A stretch of DNA of 64,000 nucleotides from assembly GCA_016719055.1 (NCBI GenBank), contig JADKAW010000007.1, positions 124,001 to 188,000 on the forward strand. The letters run 5' to 3'. Position numbers and translations under genes: made by a program. This DNA comes from Candidatus Rhodoferax mariagerensis (GTDB taxonomy: Bacteria; Pseudomonadota; Gammaproteobacteria; Burkholderiales; Burkholderiaceae_C). Of the stretch, positions 54,888 through 63,124 are shown in pieces. Below the pieces are notes generated by a model. That model saw only the letters and a program-made list of their open reading frames with translations. It was not told where the DNA came from and did not search any database. The first letter of the stretch is position 1. Each line of letters starts with the position of its first letter.

Positions 54888-56257
54888 TGAACCCATTGCC
54901 TCTCAAGGAACTGGTCGTGGATGTGGTTGAAGCTGGTGCCCGTCGGCGCAAAGGTACGGTCGCTTGTCGGCTTGACCGAAACATTGATTTCGACCTTGAA
55001 GCTCTTGAATCGTTCTCGTCCATCAAATGGGAGCCGACGGTGTATGACGCGCTTGTCGTGGCTGCCGCAGTTGAGTTCTGTGATCGGGGTCTGGCCCGTA
55101 GTGCCATGAACTGGGGACGAAAATTTTCTGTATATGTTCCTGTTCTTGATCCCGACAAGTGGTCAGGCAACAAGGTCACCCGGGCTCTAGTGGAGGCGTT
55201 GAACCTACTTACCGGTGACGACTGGCACTTTGAATTCCGTTCTCGCAAGGTCCCAGCGGAACGGCCTGCGCAAGGCCGCATGGGGTTTCCATCCAACGCA
55301 GAGTCCGTAATCGCCTTTAGCGATGGAATGGATTCGCGCGCGGTAGCCGGGCTGGAGAGCCACCGTCTTGGTAATCGGTTGGTGCGTGTGAGAGTGGGCA
55401 GCAAGCAGCACGACATTTCGAAGAGAGATCGTCGCGAGATTCCTTTTACGGCTGTTCCGTACACCATAAATCTTGAAGATGGCAGGAATGCCGAAAGTAG
55501 CGCACGGAGCCGAGGGTTCAAATTCAGCGTTGTATCAACTATGGCGGCTTATTTGATTGACGTGCCGTCGGTCATTATTCCGGAGAGTGGACAAGGGGCC
55601 CTGGCACCAGCTCTTCTCCCCGTTGGGCAGGGCTATGAAGACTATCGAAGTCATCCCGTCTTCGCTGCATTGATGGAGCGCTTCTTCAATGAATTGCTCG
55701 GATATCAGATTCAGTACCGATTTCCACGGCTGTGGATGACGAAGGGCGAGACCCTTCGCGAGTTCGTCGATGTCTGTGGCAGTGACCTGCCGTGGGCGAA
55801 GACCAGATCGTGTTGGCAGCAATCTCGGCAGGTTGCCGTCTCGGGAAAAAGACGGCAATGTGGAGTTTGTGCAGCTTGCATACTCCGCCGTCTCAGTGTT
55901 CATGCGGCTGGCTTAAGTGAGCCATCTGAAAACTATGTGTGGGAATCACTGAAGGCCACCACCTGGAACGCTGGCGCAGCAAAAGAATTCACTAACTTCA
56001 CGCCAGCATTGCATGAATACTCTATCGCAGGGGTACTCCATTTTCAGCACTTCGCTTCACTTCGTGATTCCATGCAGTATGAGCTAGTTAAACGCCGAGG
56101 GACGAACGAGCTGGCTCGCGCTCTGTCTGAGCCGTCGGCAGTCGTGGCGAAAAACCTTGACCGACTCCTGCGACAACACACCGTTGAATGGTCTGCATTC
56201 ATTGATAATCTTGGACCAGGGTCGTTCGTAAGGCAATGGATAGACGGTGCATCATGA
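54887..56257 (+). CDS. QueC-like ATP-pyrophosphatase family protein (QatC/Cap9-type)
   Basis: 456 residues from ATG 54887; GTG 54884, 7 bases after AAGGAG, is an alternative start. Residues 144-150 are FSDGMDS, the PP-loop of QueC-type enzymes, where SGG is usual. RSRGFKFSVVSTMAAYL and IIPESGQGALAP match the deazapurine-binding region. A zinc site of C309, C325, C328 and C331 lies in SCWQ and CGVCAAC. The ~130-residue N-terminal extension and ~110-residue C-terminal extension are absent from QueC. This is like QatC and Cap9 rather than a queuosine-pathway enzyme; no queuosine gene is near. Confidence 0.85.
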   Translation: MNPLPLKELVVDVVEAGARRRKGTVACRLDRNIDFDLEALESFSSIKWEPTVYDALVVAAAVEFCDRGLARSAMNWGRKFSVYVPVLDPDKWSGNKVTRALVEALNLLTGDDWHFEFRSRKVPAERPAQGRMGFPSNAESVIAFSDGMDSRAVAGLESHRLGNRLVRVRVGSKQHDISKRDRREIPFTAVPYTINLEDGRNAESSARSRGFKFSVVSTMAAYLIDVPSVIIPESGQGALAPALLPVGQGYEDYRSHPVFAALMERFFNELLGYQIQYRFPRLWMTKGETLREFVDVCGSDLPWAKTRSCWQQSRQVAVSGKRRQCGVCAACILRRLSVHAAGLSEPSENYVWESLKATTWNAGAAKEFTNFTPALHEYSIAGVLHFQHFASLRDSMQYELVKRRGTNELARALSEPSAVVAKNLDRLLRQHTVEWSAFIDNLGPGSFVRQWIDGAS

Positions 56258-57423
56258 ACAAGCCAAACATTGAGTTGAGCCCAATAGAGTTGGGCGAAAG
56301 ATTGAAGATTGCTCGGGAGACCGCCAACATTACTCAAGATATTGCAGCCAAGACCGCAGGCATCGCTCGTACTACGCTGGTCTCCATTGAGAAGGGACAA
56401 CGCGCAGCAAGGCTCGAAGAGATTCAGGAACTGAGCCGTTTGTATGGAATATCTGCAAATTTTCTACTGCGCCGGGATGCCATTCATGTCGATTTGGTCC
56501 CTCGCTTTCGATCACTTCCGGGAACTGCAGGTATTGGTATCGAACAGGCAGCGCGAATGCTGAATGACCTAGTTAGGGCAGAGGTGGAGTTAGAGAATAT
56601 TCTGGGTATTGAGAAGCCGTACAACTATCCTGCAGAAAAAACCATCCTTCCGGGTGATGTCCGCAAGCAAGCGGAACAAGATGCGCAGAGCTTGCGCAAT
56701 TGGCTTGGACTTGGTGAAGGTCCTATTCAAAACCTGTTTTCACTTCTAGAGCTGCAGCTTGGCGTGCGGATCTATGCGAGGAAGTTGGATGCCAAAGTCT
56801 CTGGGTTGTTTGCCTACGATGAGGCGGTTGGCGCCTGCATACTGATCAATGCAAGTCATCGAGAAGACCGCAGGACCCTGACTGGCGCTCATGAGCTTGG
56901 TCACTTCATTGGAACGCGACGTCGGCCAGAGATCTATCAGGACCAGAAGTACGAAAACTCTCGCGAGGAGCGCTATGCCAATGCCTTTGCTAGTGCGTTT
57001 CTTATGCCCGCCCGCGCTGTCATGGAGAAGTTCAACGATTTGACTTTAGGCTCGACCCATTTGACGCGACGGCATATCATTTTGCTTGCCAACTTCTTTG
57101 GTGTATCCCGACAAGCAATGGTGCTTCGGCTTGAAGAGCTTGGTTTGACGAAGAAAGGAACTTGGGATTGGTTCGCGGACAACGGTGGTATCACCGACGA
57201 ACAGGTACGCCAAGTTCTTGGTTCAGCAGCATATGGACCAGTTCCAGTAGATGGCGCGCAATCTTCAAGACTTTTCCTGCTGACTATTGAAGCTTGGAAG
57301 AAGGATCTGATCAGCGAAGGGCAGATGTCGGAAATGTTGAAGCTCAATCGCGAAAAGGTTCGTGAACTGCTCGATGAAGCCGAAGAGGACGAAACAGATG
57401 ATCTTTTCAAGCTGCCTCACTGA
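56254..57423 (+). CDS. XRE helix-turn-helix plus ImmA/IrrE metallopeptidase
   Basis: 389 residues from ATG 56254, overlapping the QueC-like stop by 4 bases. The N-terminal HTH (LGERLKIARETANITQDIAA, then IARTTLVSIEKGQRAARL) is followed by a COG2856-type zinc peptidase with HELGH (H213, E214, H217) and the third ligand region RYANAFASAFLMP. The C-terminus is acidic (EEDETDDLF). Such proteins repress their promoter and cleave a regulator, often themselves, under stress or phage infection. It likely controls this operon. Confidence 0.92.
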   Translation: MNKPNIELSPIELGERLKIARETANITQDIAAKTAGIARTTLVSIEKGQRAARLEEIQELSRLYGISANFLLRRDAIHVDLVPRFRSLPGTAGIGIEQAARMLNDLVRAEVELENILGIEKPYNYPAEKTILPGDVRKQAEQDAQSLRNWLGLGEGPIQNLFSLLELQLGVRIYARKLDAKVSGLFAYDEAVGACILINASHREDRRTLTGAHELGHFIGTRRRPEIYQDQKYENSREERYANAFASAFLMPARAVMEKFNDLTLGSTHLTRRHIILLANFFGVSRQAMVLRLEELGLTKKGTWDWFADNGGITDEQVRQVLGSAAYGPVPVDGAQSSRLFLLTIEAWKKDLISEGQMSEMLKLNREKVRELLDEAEEDETDDLFKLPH

Positions 57424-58027
57424 CCAAGATAAAGTGATCGTTCTGGACGCCAGCGTAATCATCAATCTGCTGGCGACCGGATACGTGACCGAAATTCTGC
57501 AAGCGTTGAAAGTGTCCCTTGTCGTAACCGGCCATGTCGTGCGTGAAATCGAGCAGGGTGCGGCAAATGGCCGACAAGAATCCGCGCTTCTGACCGAATT
57601 GATTGATGCGCATTTTTTGCAAATGAAGGAGATTTCTGGTCCGTCGCTAGAGCATTTCTTTAGCATGGTGTCTGGCAATACGTCGGATTCTCTCGGCGAC
57701 GGTGAGGCTGCAACTCTTGCGTTTGCGTATGGCAATGGATTCTCTGCTGCTATTGACGAAAAGAAGGCAACACGGATTGCTGGTGAACGTTTTGATGCGG
57801 TGAAGCTTGTCACAAGCTTAGACATACTTGCCCATGAGCCAGTACGAACTTTGCTCGGACACACAGCACTAGCCAGTGCAACATTTCAGGCGCTGCGCGT
57901 TGCAAGAATGCAAGTTCGACCGCATCAACTTGATTGGGTCACCCAGTTGATTGGTGAAGACAACTTGACGGCATGCGCGAGTTTGAAGAGATATGCAAGA
58001 CGCAAAATGGATCACACCAACCCGTAG
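57398..58027 (+). CDS. PIN-domain nuclease-like protein
   Basis: 209 residues from ATG 57398, with GAAGAGG upstream, overlapping the ImmA gene by 26 bases; a GTG at 57362 is a longer start. Acidic residues of the PIN fold are visible: D17 in VIVLDASVIINLL, E50 in VREIEQG, E103 in GDGEAATLAFA, and D120 in AAIDEKKA. The style is DUF3368-like. PIN domains cleave RNA and often serve as toxins. No adjacent VapB-type antitoxin; the ImmA/HTH protein may be its control. Confidence 0.85.
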   Translation: MIFSSCLTDQDKVIVLDASVIINLLATGYVTEILQALKVSLVVTGHVVREIEQGAANGRQESALLTELIDAHFLQMKEISGPSLEHFFSMVSGNTSDSLGDGEAATLAFAYGNGFSAAIDEKKATRIAGERFDAVKLVTSLDILAHEPVRTLLGHTALASATFQALRVARMQVRPHQLDWVTQLIGEDNLTACASLKRYARRKMDHTNP

Positions 58028-58150
58028 CGACCGATTGCGGAGATTTCGAGGGAAGTCCACATTGATGGGCGGACAGCGTTGGGAAGTCTTTCTGCACCTT
58101 GGCAGTGCCGTCCTGAACGGAGATGTTCGTTTTCTTGAAATGATATGAAT

Positions 58151-58179
58151 CATAGGGTAGTATTCGAATGTATCCTATG
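58151..58179 (+). promoter_or_regulatory. Operator-like inverted repeat upstream of abiEi
   Basis: CATAGGGTA at 58151-58159 and TATCCTATG at 58171-58179 are inverted copies with one mismatch, 11 bases before the likely abiEi start. AbiEi antitoxins autoregulate by binding inverted repeats at this position. Confidence 0.55.
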
Positions 58180-58189
58180 TTTTCTATCA

Positions 58190-58813
58190 GTGAATCCCAA
58201 AAACCCACCCTCCCAGCGAGATAGTGTGGTGGCCCATTTGCAGGCCACGGGTATGTCGCGCCTCAGCGAATTGACTGCCAAGGGTATTACTGCAGCTACA
58301 GTGTCGCGCCTTGAGCGTGAGGGCGTTCTCGTGCGCCTTGCCCGAGGGCTGTATCAGCTGGCAGACGCATCACTCGATGTGAATCACACGCTTGCCGAGG
58401 CGTCCAAACTTGTTCCCAAGGGAGTCATCTGCCTTACGTCGTCCCTGGCGTTCCACAGTTTGACAGACCAGATTCCGCCCAAGGTCTGGATGGCCATTGG
58501 TCCGAAAGACTGGCACCCCACGTTTGAATATCCGCCGGTTCGTTTTGCGCGTTTTTCTGGGCCACGTCTGCTGCTTGGCGTCGAGAACCACGTCATTGAC
58601 GGGGTATCCGTGCCGATCTTTGGGGTGGCCAAAACCATTGCAGACTTGTTCCGTTATCGGCTGACCGTCGGCGTGAACGTCGCACTGGAAGGGCTGCGGG
58701 AGGCACTCAGACAAAAAAAAGCGTCGCCGTCTGAAATAGCAAAAGAGGCGGCGGACGCCAAAGTCTGGAAGATTATGGAGCCGTACATGAGTGCGTTGAC
58801 GTCCCTTGGCTGA
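58190..58813 (+). CDS. AbiEi-type antitoxin (type IV toxin-antitoxin)
   Basis: 207 residues from GTG 58190. A frame open from ATG 58145 would cover the operator repeat, so the later start is preferred, though it lacks a strong ribosome-binding site. The N-terminal winged HTH (MSRLSELTAKGITAATVSRL) and following C-terminal AbiEi domain (VPKGVICLTSSLAFHSLTDQ, VPIFGVAKTIADLFRYR) are intact. AbiEi represses the operon and neutralises AbiEii. Its stop overlaps the abiEii start by 8 bases. Confidence 0.9.
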   Translation: MNPKNPPSQRDSVVAHLQATGMSRLSELTAKGITAATVSRLEREGVLVRLARGLYQLADASLDVNHTLAEASKLVPKGVICLTSSLAFHSLTDQIPPKVWMAIGPKDWHPTFEYPPVRFARFSGPRLLLGVENHVIDGVSVPIFGVAKTIADLFRYRLTVGVNVALEGLREALRQKKASPSEIAKEAADAKVWKIMEPYMSALTSLG

Positions 58814-59678
58814 GCCTAAGAAACCACGAGACGTCGGTGCCTCGGTGCGCGCCCGCCTGCTGACGCTGGCACGCCAGAAGGGGCAGGCATTTGATCTCTT
58901 GCTGACGCGTTATGCCAACGAGCGACTGCTGCATCGGCTCAGCCTGTCGCCCCATCGCAATCGGTTCGTACTCAAGGGTGCGATGCTGATGACGACTTGG
59001 TTCGACGATCCGCACCGCCCGACACGCGATGTGGATTTTCTGGGTTATGGCGATCCGGCGCCGGATGCGATGCTCGACACGTTTCGCGAGATCTGCGCCA
59101 TTGAGGTAGACGACGGGATTGTGTTCAACGTCGATGCGCTGCGCGTTGAGTTGATCCGCGAAGAGCTGGAATACGGTGGTTTGCGTCTTCGCACCACCGG
59201 GGAGCTCGCCGGTGCGCGGATTACTGTCATTATTGACATAGGCTTTGGCGACGCCATCGAACCCGGCATTGAAGAGATCAATCTGCCGGTCCTGCTCGAT
59301 CTGCCGCAGCCGAGATTGCGCGTCTATGCCCGCGAGACGGTGATTGCCGAAAAATTCCAGGCCATGGTCATGTTGGGATTGGCCAACAGCCGTATGAAAG
59401 ACTTCTACGACGTGTGGATTTTGAGCCGGAGCTATGACTTCGATGAAGACCGCCTGTCCCGGGCGATTGCAGCGACGTTTGAACGGCGCGGCACGGCCAT
59501 TCCATTTGACGCGCCTGTGGCATTGACCCAGACTTTTGCGACCGACGCGGGCAAGCAGCGACAGTGGGCTGCATTCGTTCGCGACTTGGCCATCGAAATC
59601 CCGGTTTTCGAAACAGTGGTTGCGGACCTGGCCGGATTCCTGATGCCGTACGCACGACATGGGCGGCAGCGTTCGTAG
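58806..59678 (+). CDS. AbiEii-type nucleotidyltransferase toxin
   Basis: 290 residues from TTG 58806, overlapping the antitoxin gene. A nucleotidyltransferase fold (DUF1814): FVLKGAMLMTTWF and the catalytic TRDVDFLG, followed by VIAEKFQAMVMLGLANSRMKD and ATFERRGTAIPF. AbiEii causes reversible growth arrest by nucleotide transfer to RNA; abiE systems block phage. This copy is complete, unlike the remnant at 45565. Confidence 0.92.
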   Translation: MAEPKKPRDVGASVRARLLTLARQKGQAFDLLLTRYANERLLHRLSLSPHRNRFVLKGAMLMTTWFDDPHRPTRDVDFLGYGDPAPDAMLDTFREICAIEVDDGIVFNVDALRVELIREELEYGGLRLRTTGELAGARITVIIDIGFGDAIEPGIEEINLPVLLDLPQPRLRVYARETVIAEKFQAMVMLGLANSRMKDFYDVWILSRSYDFDEDRLSRAIAATFERRGTAIPFDAPVALTQTFATDAGKQRQWAAFVRDLAIEIPVFETVVADLAGFLMPYARHGRQRS

Positions 59679-59735
59679 GTCGTATTGAATTCGTGCTGGT
59701 GGCAGGGGGGACTACAGAGCTGACTGAAATACGTA

Positions 59736-59795
59736 TACATTTTTCGGACAAAATAGATTTGCCAAATGTCCGAAAAATGTACACAATTATCGGAC
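59736..59795 (+). promoter_or_regulatory. Perfect 15-bp inverted repeat operator plus a third half-site
   Basis: TACATTTTTCGGACA at 59736-59750 and its exact complement TGTCCGAAAAATGTA at 59767-59781 have a 16-base spacer. A further TCGGAC lies at 59790-59795, 13 bases before the antitoxin ATG. The arrangement fits an autoregulated toxin-antitoxin promoter. Confidence 0.75.
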
Positions 59796-59807
59796 TAAAG
59801 CATTTTC

Positions 59808-60002
59808 ATGTCCGACTTAAAGACCCGCATCTCATCGCTGATTGCCGCCGCTGGCCCTGGCCACGTCTGGGTGCCGACTGATTTCGCACAACTCGGCTCC
59901 CGCGATGCCATCGATAAAACCCTGCAGCGCATGGTGCAAGCGGGCGACTTGCGTCGCATAGACCGGTACATACACGCTGGTGCCGACTCCGGCCATGCGT
60001 GA
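59808..60002 (+). pseudogene. Truncated type IV antitoxin (DUF6088-like), N-terminal part
   Basis: The first ~52 residues (MSDLKTRISSLIAAAGPGHV, WVPTDFAQLGSRDAI, KTLQRMVQAGDLRRIDR) are a type IV antitoxin winged HTH. After RRIDR the frame runs into unrelated codons (YIHAGADSGHA) and stops at 60000-60002. The rest of the antitoxin is lost to a deletion that joins it to the toxin 3' end. The DNA-binding part may still bind the operator. Confidence 0.85.
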
Positions 60003-60153
60003 TGCGCTGGTGAAAGACTATGAGGCAATGGCAGGAATGATCTTTGGTGATGTGCCCTCGCTGGAGGCGGTGCTTGCCAGTGTCGAAGCGCTGAACAACA
60101 TCGTCAATAGCGGTTCTGTCACAGCATTGCCCATGCGAGGGGAGGCTCGATGA
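59965..60153 (+). pseudogene. Toxin C-terminal remnant (AbiEii-like partner of the truncated antitoxin)
   Basis: In the frame beginning GTYTLVPTPAMRDALVKD and continuing DYEAMAGMIFGDVPSLEAVL and ASVEALNNIVN, only the last ~60 residues of an AbiEii-like toxin remain. An internal ATG at 59995 could express 52 residues. The join with the antitoxin lies near 59962-59968. No catalytic motif is left. Its TGA overlaps the next ATG by 4 bases. Confidence 0.75.
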
Positions 60154-61124
60154 GCGACTATTTCAGTGACCGAGAGAACGGACCACGCGCACGGACTGAT
60201 CAGGTGATCTCTCCTACGGTCTGGTCCGGCGTGGTCGCCACGGTGCAGGGATTAATCAATAGCGGTGCCTTTGGGTTTCGGTTCCCCGAGCGTTGCCCAG
60301 ATGGGCAGGCTATTTGCGGATGCGATCCCGATTCGTTGGCTGCGGCCGTGATTGCGGAAATGCCGGGATTGGCGTGGCCGCTTGAATCCACGAGCGAGGT
60401 GGAGGATGGCTTTTTCTCACAGCGTCAGCCGTTCGCGCCTGATACTCTGCTGATCCTGGACTTCATCGAGTTTGTCCATGCCTCAGTGGCGAAACCGATC
60501 TCCGGCAAGTACCACGACTTCTTCAATCACCACCACCTGAGTTTCGATCAACAGGCCGGGCAGGAAGAGTTTCGCGCGACCGTCAACCGCATCTTTGCAC
60601 GCAATGGCGTGGCATTCGAAATGCTTTTGACAGGTCGTTTCGTGCGATTGCTCCCGTTGGTGCTGGGCGATGACCTGAAGCGAACGGCATTTAACACCGG
60701 AGATCGGACGCTCGACAACATGCTGGAGGAATGCCGGGCGAAGTTTTCTGACCGCAACCCATTGGTGCGTCGCGAAGCACTGGAGCGTTTGTGGGACGCA
60801 TGGGAGCGGCTTAAGTCCCTCGCTGACCCCGGCGACAAGAAAAGGTCGGTCCAGATTATTCTGGACGCAGCGACTTCGGAGCCGTCGCTGCGGGCAAGGC
60901 TAGAGTCGGAGGCGATGGAGTTGAACTCCATTGGAAACAGCCACCTGATTCGTCACTCGGAGGTCACTCAGGTGCCGGTCATTGACATCGACCACGTTGA
61001 CTACCTTTTCCACCGATTGTTCGCGATGATCCAACTGATGCTGAGAAAAAGGGAGACCGGCCAATTCAAGAGGCTGAGGACGTGTTTTCCGTCTGCATCA
61101 GTCGTGTTCGGAATGCGCAATTGA
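60150..61124 (+). CDS. Uncharacterised Abi-like protein, partner of the HNH nuclease
   Basis: 324 residues from ATG 60150. Not firmly recognised. The first ~130 residues (NGPRARTDQVISPTVWSGVV, CPDGQAICGCDPDSLAAAV) are alpha-rich with two Cys; then DFFNHHHLSFDQQAGQEEFR and NRIFARNGVAFEML; then a helical C-terminus with IGNSHLIRHSEV and VDYLFHRLFAMIQLML, like Abi_C or HEPN regions. The frame overlaps the HNH gene by 43 bases. A role as sensor or regulator of the nuclease is plausible. Confidence 0.75.
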   Translation: MSDYFSDRENGPRARTDQVISPTVWSGVVATVQGLINSGAFGFRFPERCPDGQAICGCDPDSLAAAVIAEMPGLAWPLESTSEVEDGFFSQRQPFAPDTLLILDFIEFVHASVAKPISGKYHDFFNHHHLSFDQQAGQEEFRATVNRIFARNGVAFEMLLTGRFVRLLPLVLGDDLKRTAFNTGDRTLDNMLEECRAKFSDRNPLVRREALERLWDAWERLKSLADPGDKKRSVQIILDAATSEPSLRARLESEAMELNSIGNSHLIRHSEVTQVPVIDIDHVDYLFHRLFAMIQLMLRKRETGQFKRLRTCFPSASVVFGMRN

Positions 61125-61885
61125 AGGCTCGATTGGAGGGCGTGACGCAGGCTGTTGTCGATGCATCTGCAGAGTTCGATGACGCAGCTACACACACTCG
61201 ACTGCATCAGATCGCGCCCCAGGATTTGGTTGGAGGGGTAGTAACCCGAGCCGAGATGGAGGCCGTCTACACACAACGGATGGCAAAAAAGGGAGCGCCA
61301 GGGCGAGACATCTACGATGCGCTGTTTACTTCTTCGCCCCATGGAAAATGTCCACTCTGCGGACACCGTACAGTGTCGACGCTTGATCATTATCTTCCCA
61401 AAGCCCATTATCCAGCACTCGCAGTGGCACCACTGAACCTTGTGCCTGCGTGCAGCGACTGCAACAAGTCAAAGCTTGCAAGTGTTCCGGCACATGCCAA
61501 CGAAGAACCCTTGCACCCCTACTTCGACGACATCGATGGTGATCTGTGGTTAGTTGCAGAAGTGGTCTATGTGCGTCCAGCCGCGCTGCGGTTTTCTGTT
61601 GACGCACCTACACATTGGAGTGCTTTACTTAAGTCGCGTGTTGAATGGCATTTTCGGACGCTCGGACTTGGGCGTCTGTACTCGACAGAGGCTGCTGACG
61701 AACTGCTGAATATCCGTCATCAACTTCACGCGTTGCACCAGAGTGGTGGCGCTGCGCTTGTTCAGATCGAATTACAGGAGCGTGCTGAAAGCTGTCGACA
61801 AGCTCGAAGGAACGGTTGGCGCACTGCGACGTACCAAGCATTCGCATATAGTGACTTGTTTTGCGACGGCGGGTTCCAAGAGTAG
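61082..61885 (+). CDS. HNH endonuclease
   Basis: 267 residues from GTG 61082, with AGAGG upstream. The HNH motif is CPLCGHRTVSTLDHYLPKAH, then LVPACSDCNKSK, with zinc cysteines in two CxxC pairs and the catalytic His in LDHYLPK. Helical regions flank it. Similar HNH proteins occur as effectors with ATPase partners in defence islands (PtuB-like), but here the partner is the Abi-like gene, not an ATPase. Confidence 0.85.
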   Translation: MFSVCISRVRNAQLKARLEGVTQAVVDASAEFDDAATHTRLHQIAPQDLVGGVVTRAEMEAVYTQRMAKKGAPGRDIYDALFTSSPHGKCPLCGHRTVSTLDHYLPKAHYPALAVAPLNLVPACSDCNKSKLASVPAHANEEPLHPYFDDIDGDLWLVAEVVYVRPAALRFSVDAPTHWSALLKSRVEWHFRTLGLGRLYSTEAADELLNIRHQLHALHQSGGAALVQIELQERAESCRQARRNGWRTATYQAFAYSDLFCDGGFQE

Positions 61886-62265
61886 AGAATATTCTTTGTG
61901 AATGTTGACAATTGATGGGTTACCTTCAGCAGGCTGGAGCATCAGAATATCTTTTCTGTTGCCGCTGCGGAAATCCGAATAGACGAAATCCTGCTTTGCC
62001 CTTTGATTTGTATTGGCGATTCGTACCTCGTTCGAACCGCCAAGACAATGGGCATCTGGAAAATTCAGATGCTTTCAAGTAGCGAAGAAACACCGTCGTG
62101 GCATCGGAGTGACGCGTCGCCTTGGCCTGCAAGATTGGTTTCGTACCGAAATAGCCCGGGGGCCAGGCCCTTTGCTTGTGGCAATTCCCATTATGACGCA
62201 CCTCATCAAACTGACCAGTTGAAATACGATAAATGACGGGTACCCTGAATTTTCAGGAGGCTCGC
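61886..62265. other. Gap between the HNH gene and the conjugative-element remnant
   Basis: No supported gene. Two short coding-like frames overlap here but neither is recognised and no ribosome-binding site is obvious. A GTTCGAAC at 62031-62038 resembles a tRNA T-loop but the surrounding bases do not fold as a tRNA. Confidence 0.45.
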
Positions 62266-62580
62266 ATGCGTAAAACCCTTTTTGTCATTTTCATCCTACT
62301 TGGCTCGGCGGCAGGCTTTTTTTTCGCTCTCAACGAGAGTACGGGCCTAAAGATGATTCAAAGTTTCATCGGCGCCGTGGTGGGGGCGGCAATCGGCGGT
62401 GCGATCGTAGGAATTGGCCGTCGCCACAGTCGGTCCCGCGCCCAATGCAACGAGACAGATGGGCTTGCAGCCGTACAGGACGAACAAGCACGCAATTACT
62501 GGCTGGACCGGGGAAGGCTAACCGCAGCACCGGGTCTACCGCACCCCGACGACATCGACCCGCACAGCCACGAATCGTGA
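62266..62580 (+). CDS. Small membrane protein, conjugative-element type
   Basis: 104 residues from ATG 62266, with a CAGGAGG ribosome-binding site at 62254-62260. Two N-terminal hydrophobic helices (LFVIFILLGSAAGFFFAL and SFIGAVVGAAIGGAIVGIG) precede a polar tail (NYWLDRGRLTAAPGLPHPDD). Small proteins of this plan occur in integrating conjugative elements. Function unknown. It converges with the traG fragment, one base apart. Confidence 0.65.
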   Translation: MRKTLFVIFILLGSAAGFFFALNESTGLKMIQSFIGAVVGAAIGGAIVGIGRRHSRSRAQCNETDGLAAVQDEQARNYWLDRGRLTAAPGLPHPDDIDPHSHES

Positions 62581-63120
62581 TTACTTGTCGCGCTTGAGCA
62601 GGCTCTTCACCGCATCCTTGGCTGCATCAAGTGTCGCGTCGGCATCGCCAGCCACCTGCTTTTCAGTCTGCACAAACAGCGATTTCCCGGACTTGAGCGT
62701 GCCGCCAGCCCCTGTCAGCGTGCTGAAACGCGCCGGATTGGGGGTTGCCATCAGCGGCCAGACATCGCCGGAACTGGAGAAGGTCGCAGGATCCAACGTG
62801 CCGTCGACCAGGTCGTAGGTCGTGCAGTTGTGGATGAAGTTGATGAGGTCGGTCCGAAAGCCCGGATCGGGGAACACCACGTTGCCGGTCTCCCGGATCA
62901 GCCGGTTGCCGAACATCAGGCCGTTCTGCTGGTAGCTCAGTTCCGAAGGAAGCGCCCCAGGCCCCGGGATCACCTGGAAGGCGGTCTCAAACAGACCGGT
63001 CAAGGTGTGGCCGATGGTGCTGGTGAGGCTTCCCAGTGCTGCCACCCCAAAAGGCACGTTGTCCACGATCTTGACCGCCGAGCCCCCGGTCTTGTCCACG
63101 ATGCCGACCGTCGGCGCGGA
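62581..63120 (-). pseudogene. Conjugal transfer protein TraG-like, internal fragment
   Basis: About 175 residues: VGIVDKTGGSAVKIVDNVPF, ALGSLTSTIGHTLTGLFETA, then FQVIPGPGALPSELSYQQ and LMFGNRLIRETGNVVFPDPG. This is the TraG-N-like inner-membrane protein of conjugative elements (mating-pair formation). N- and C-terminal parts are missing; the N-terminal side joins another gene at about 63120-63125. The end KSLLKRDK before the stop at 62581 suggests a secondary fusion or frameshift. Confidence 0.8.
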
Positions 63121-63124
63121 TCAA

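Noticed and set aside
54887..56257. QueC-like protein as an ordinary queuosine-biosynthesis gene
   Set aside because: It is about twice the length of QueC, has SDG in the PP-loop position, and has no queD, queE or queF neighbour.
62020..62050. tRNA T-loop-like GTTCGAAC as a tRNA gene or attachment site
   Set aside because: No acceptor or anticodon stems could be placed around it on either strand.
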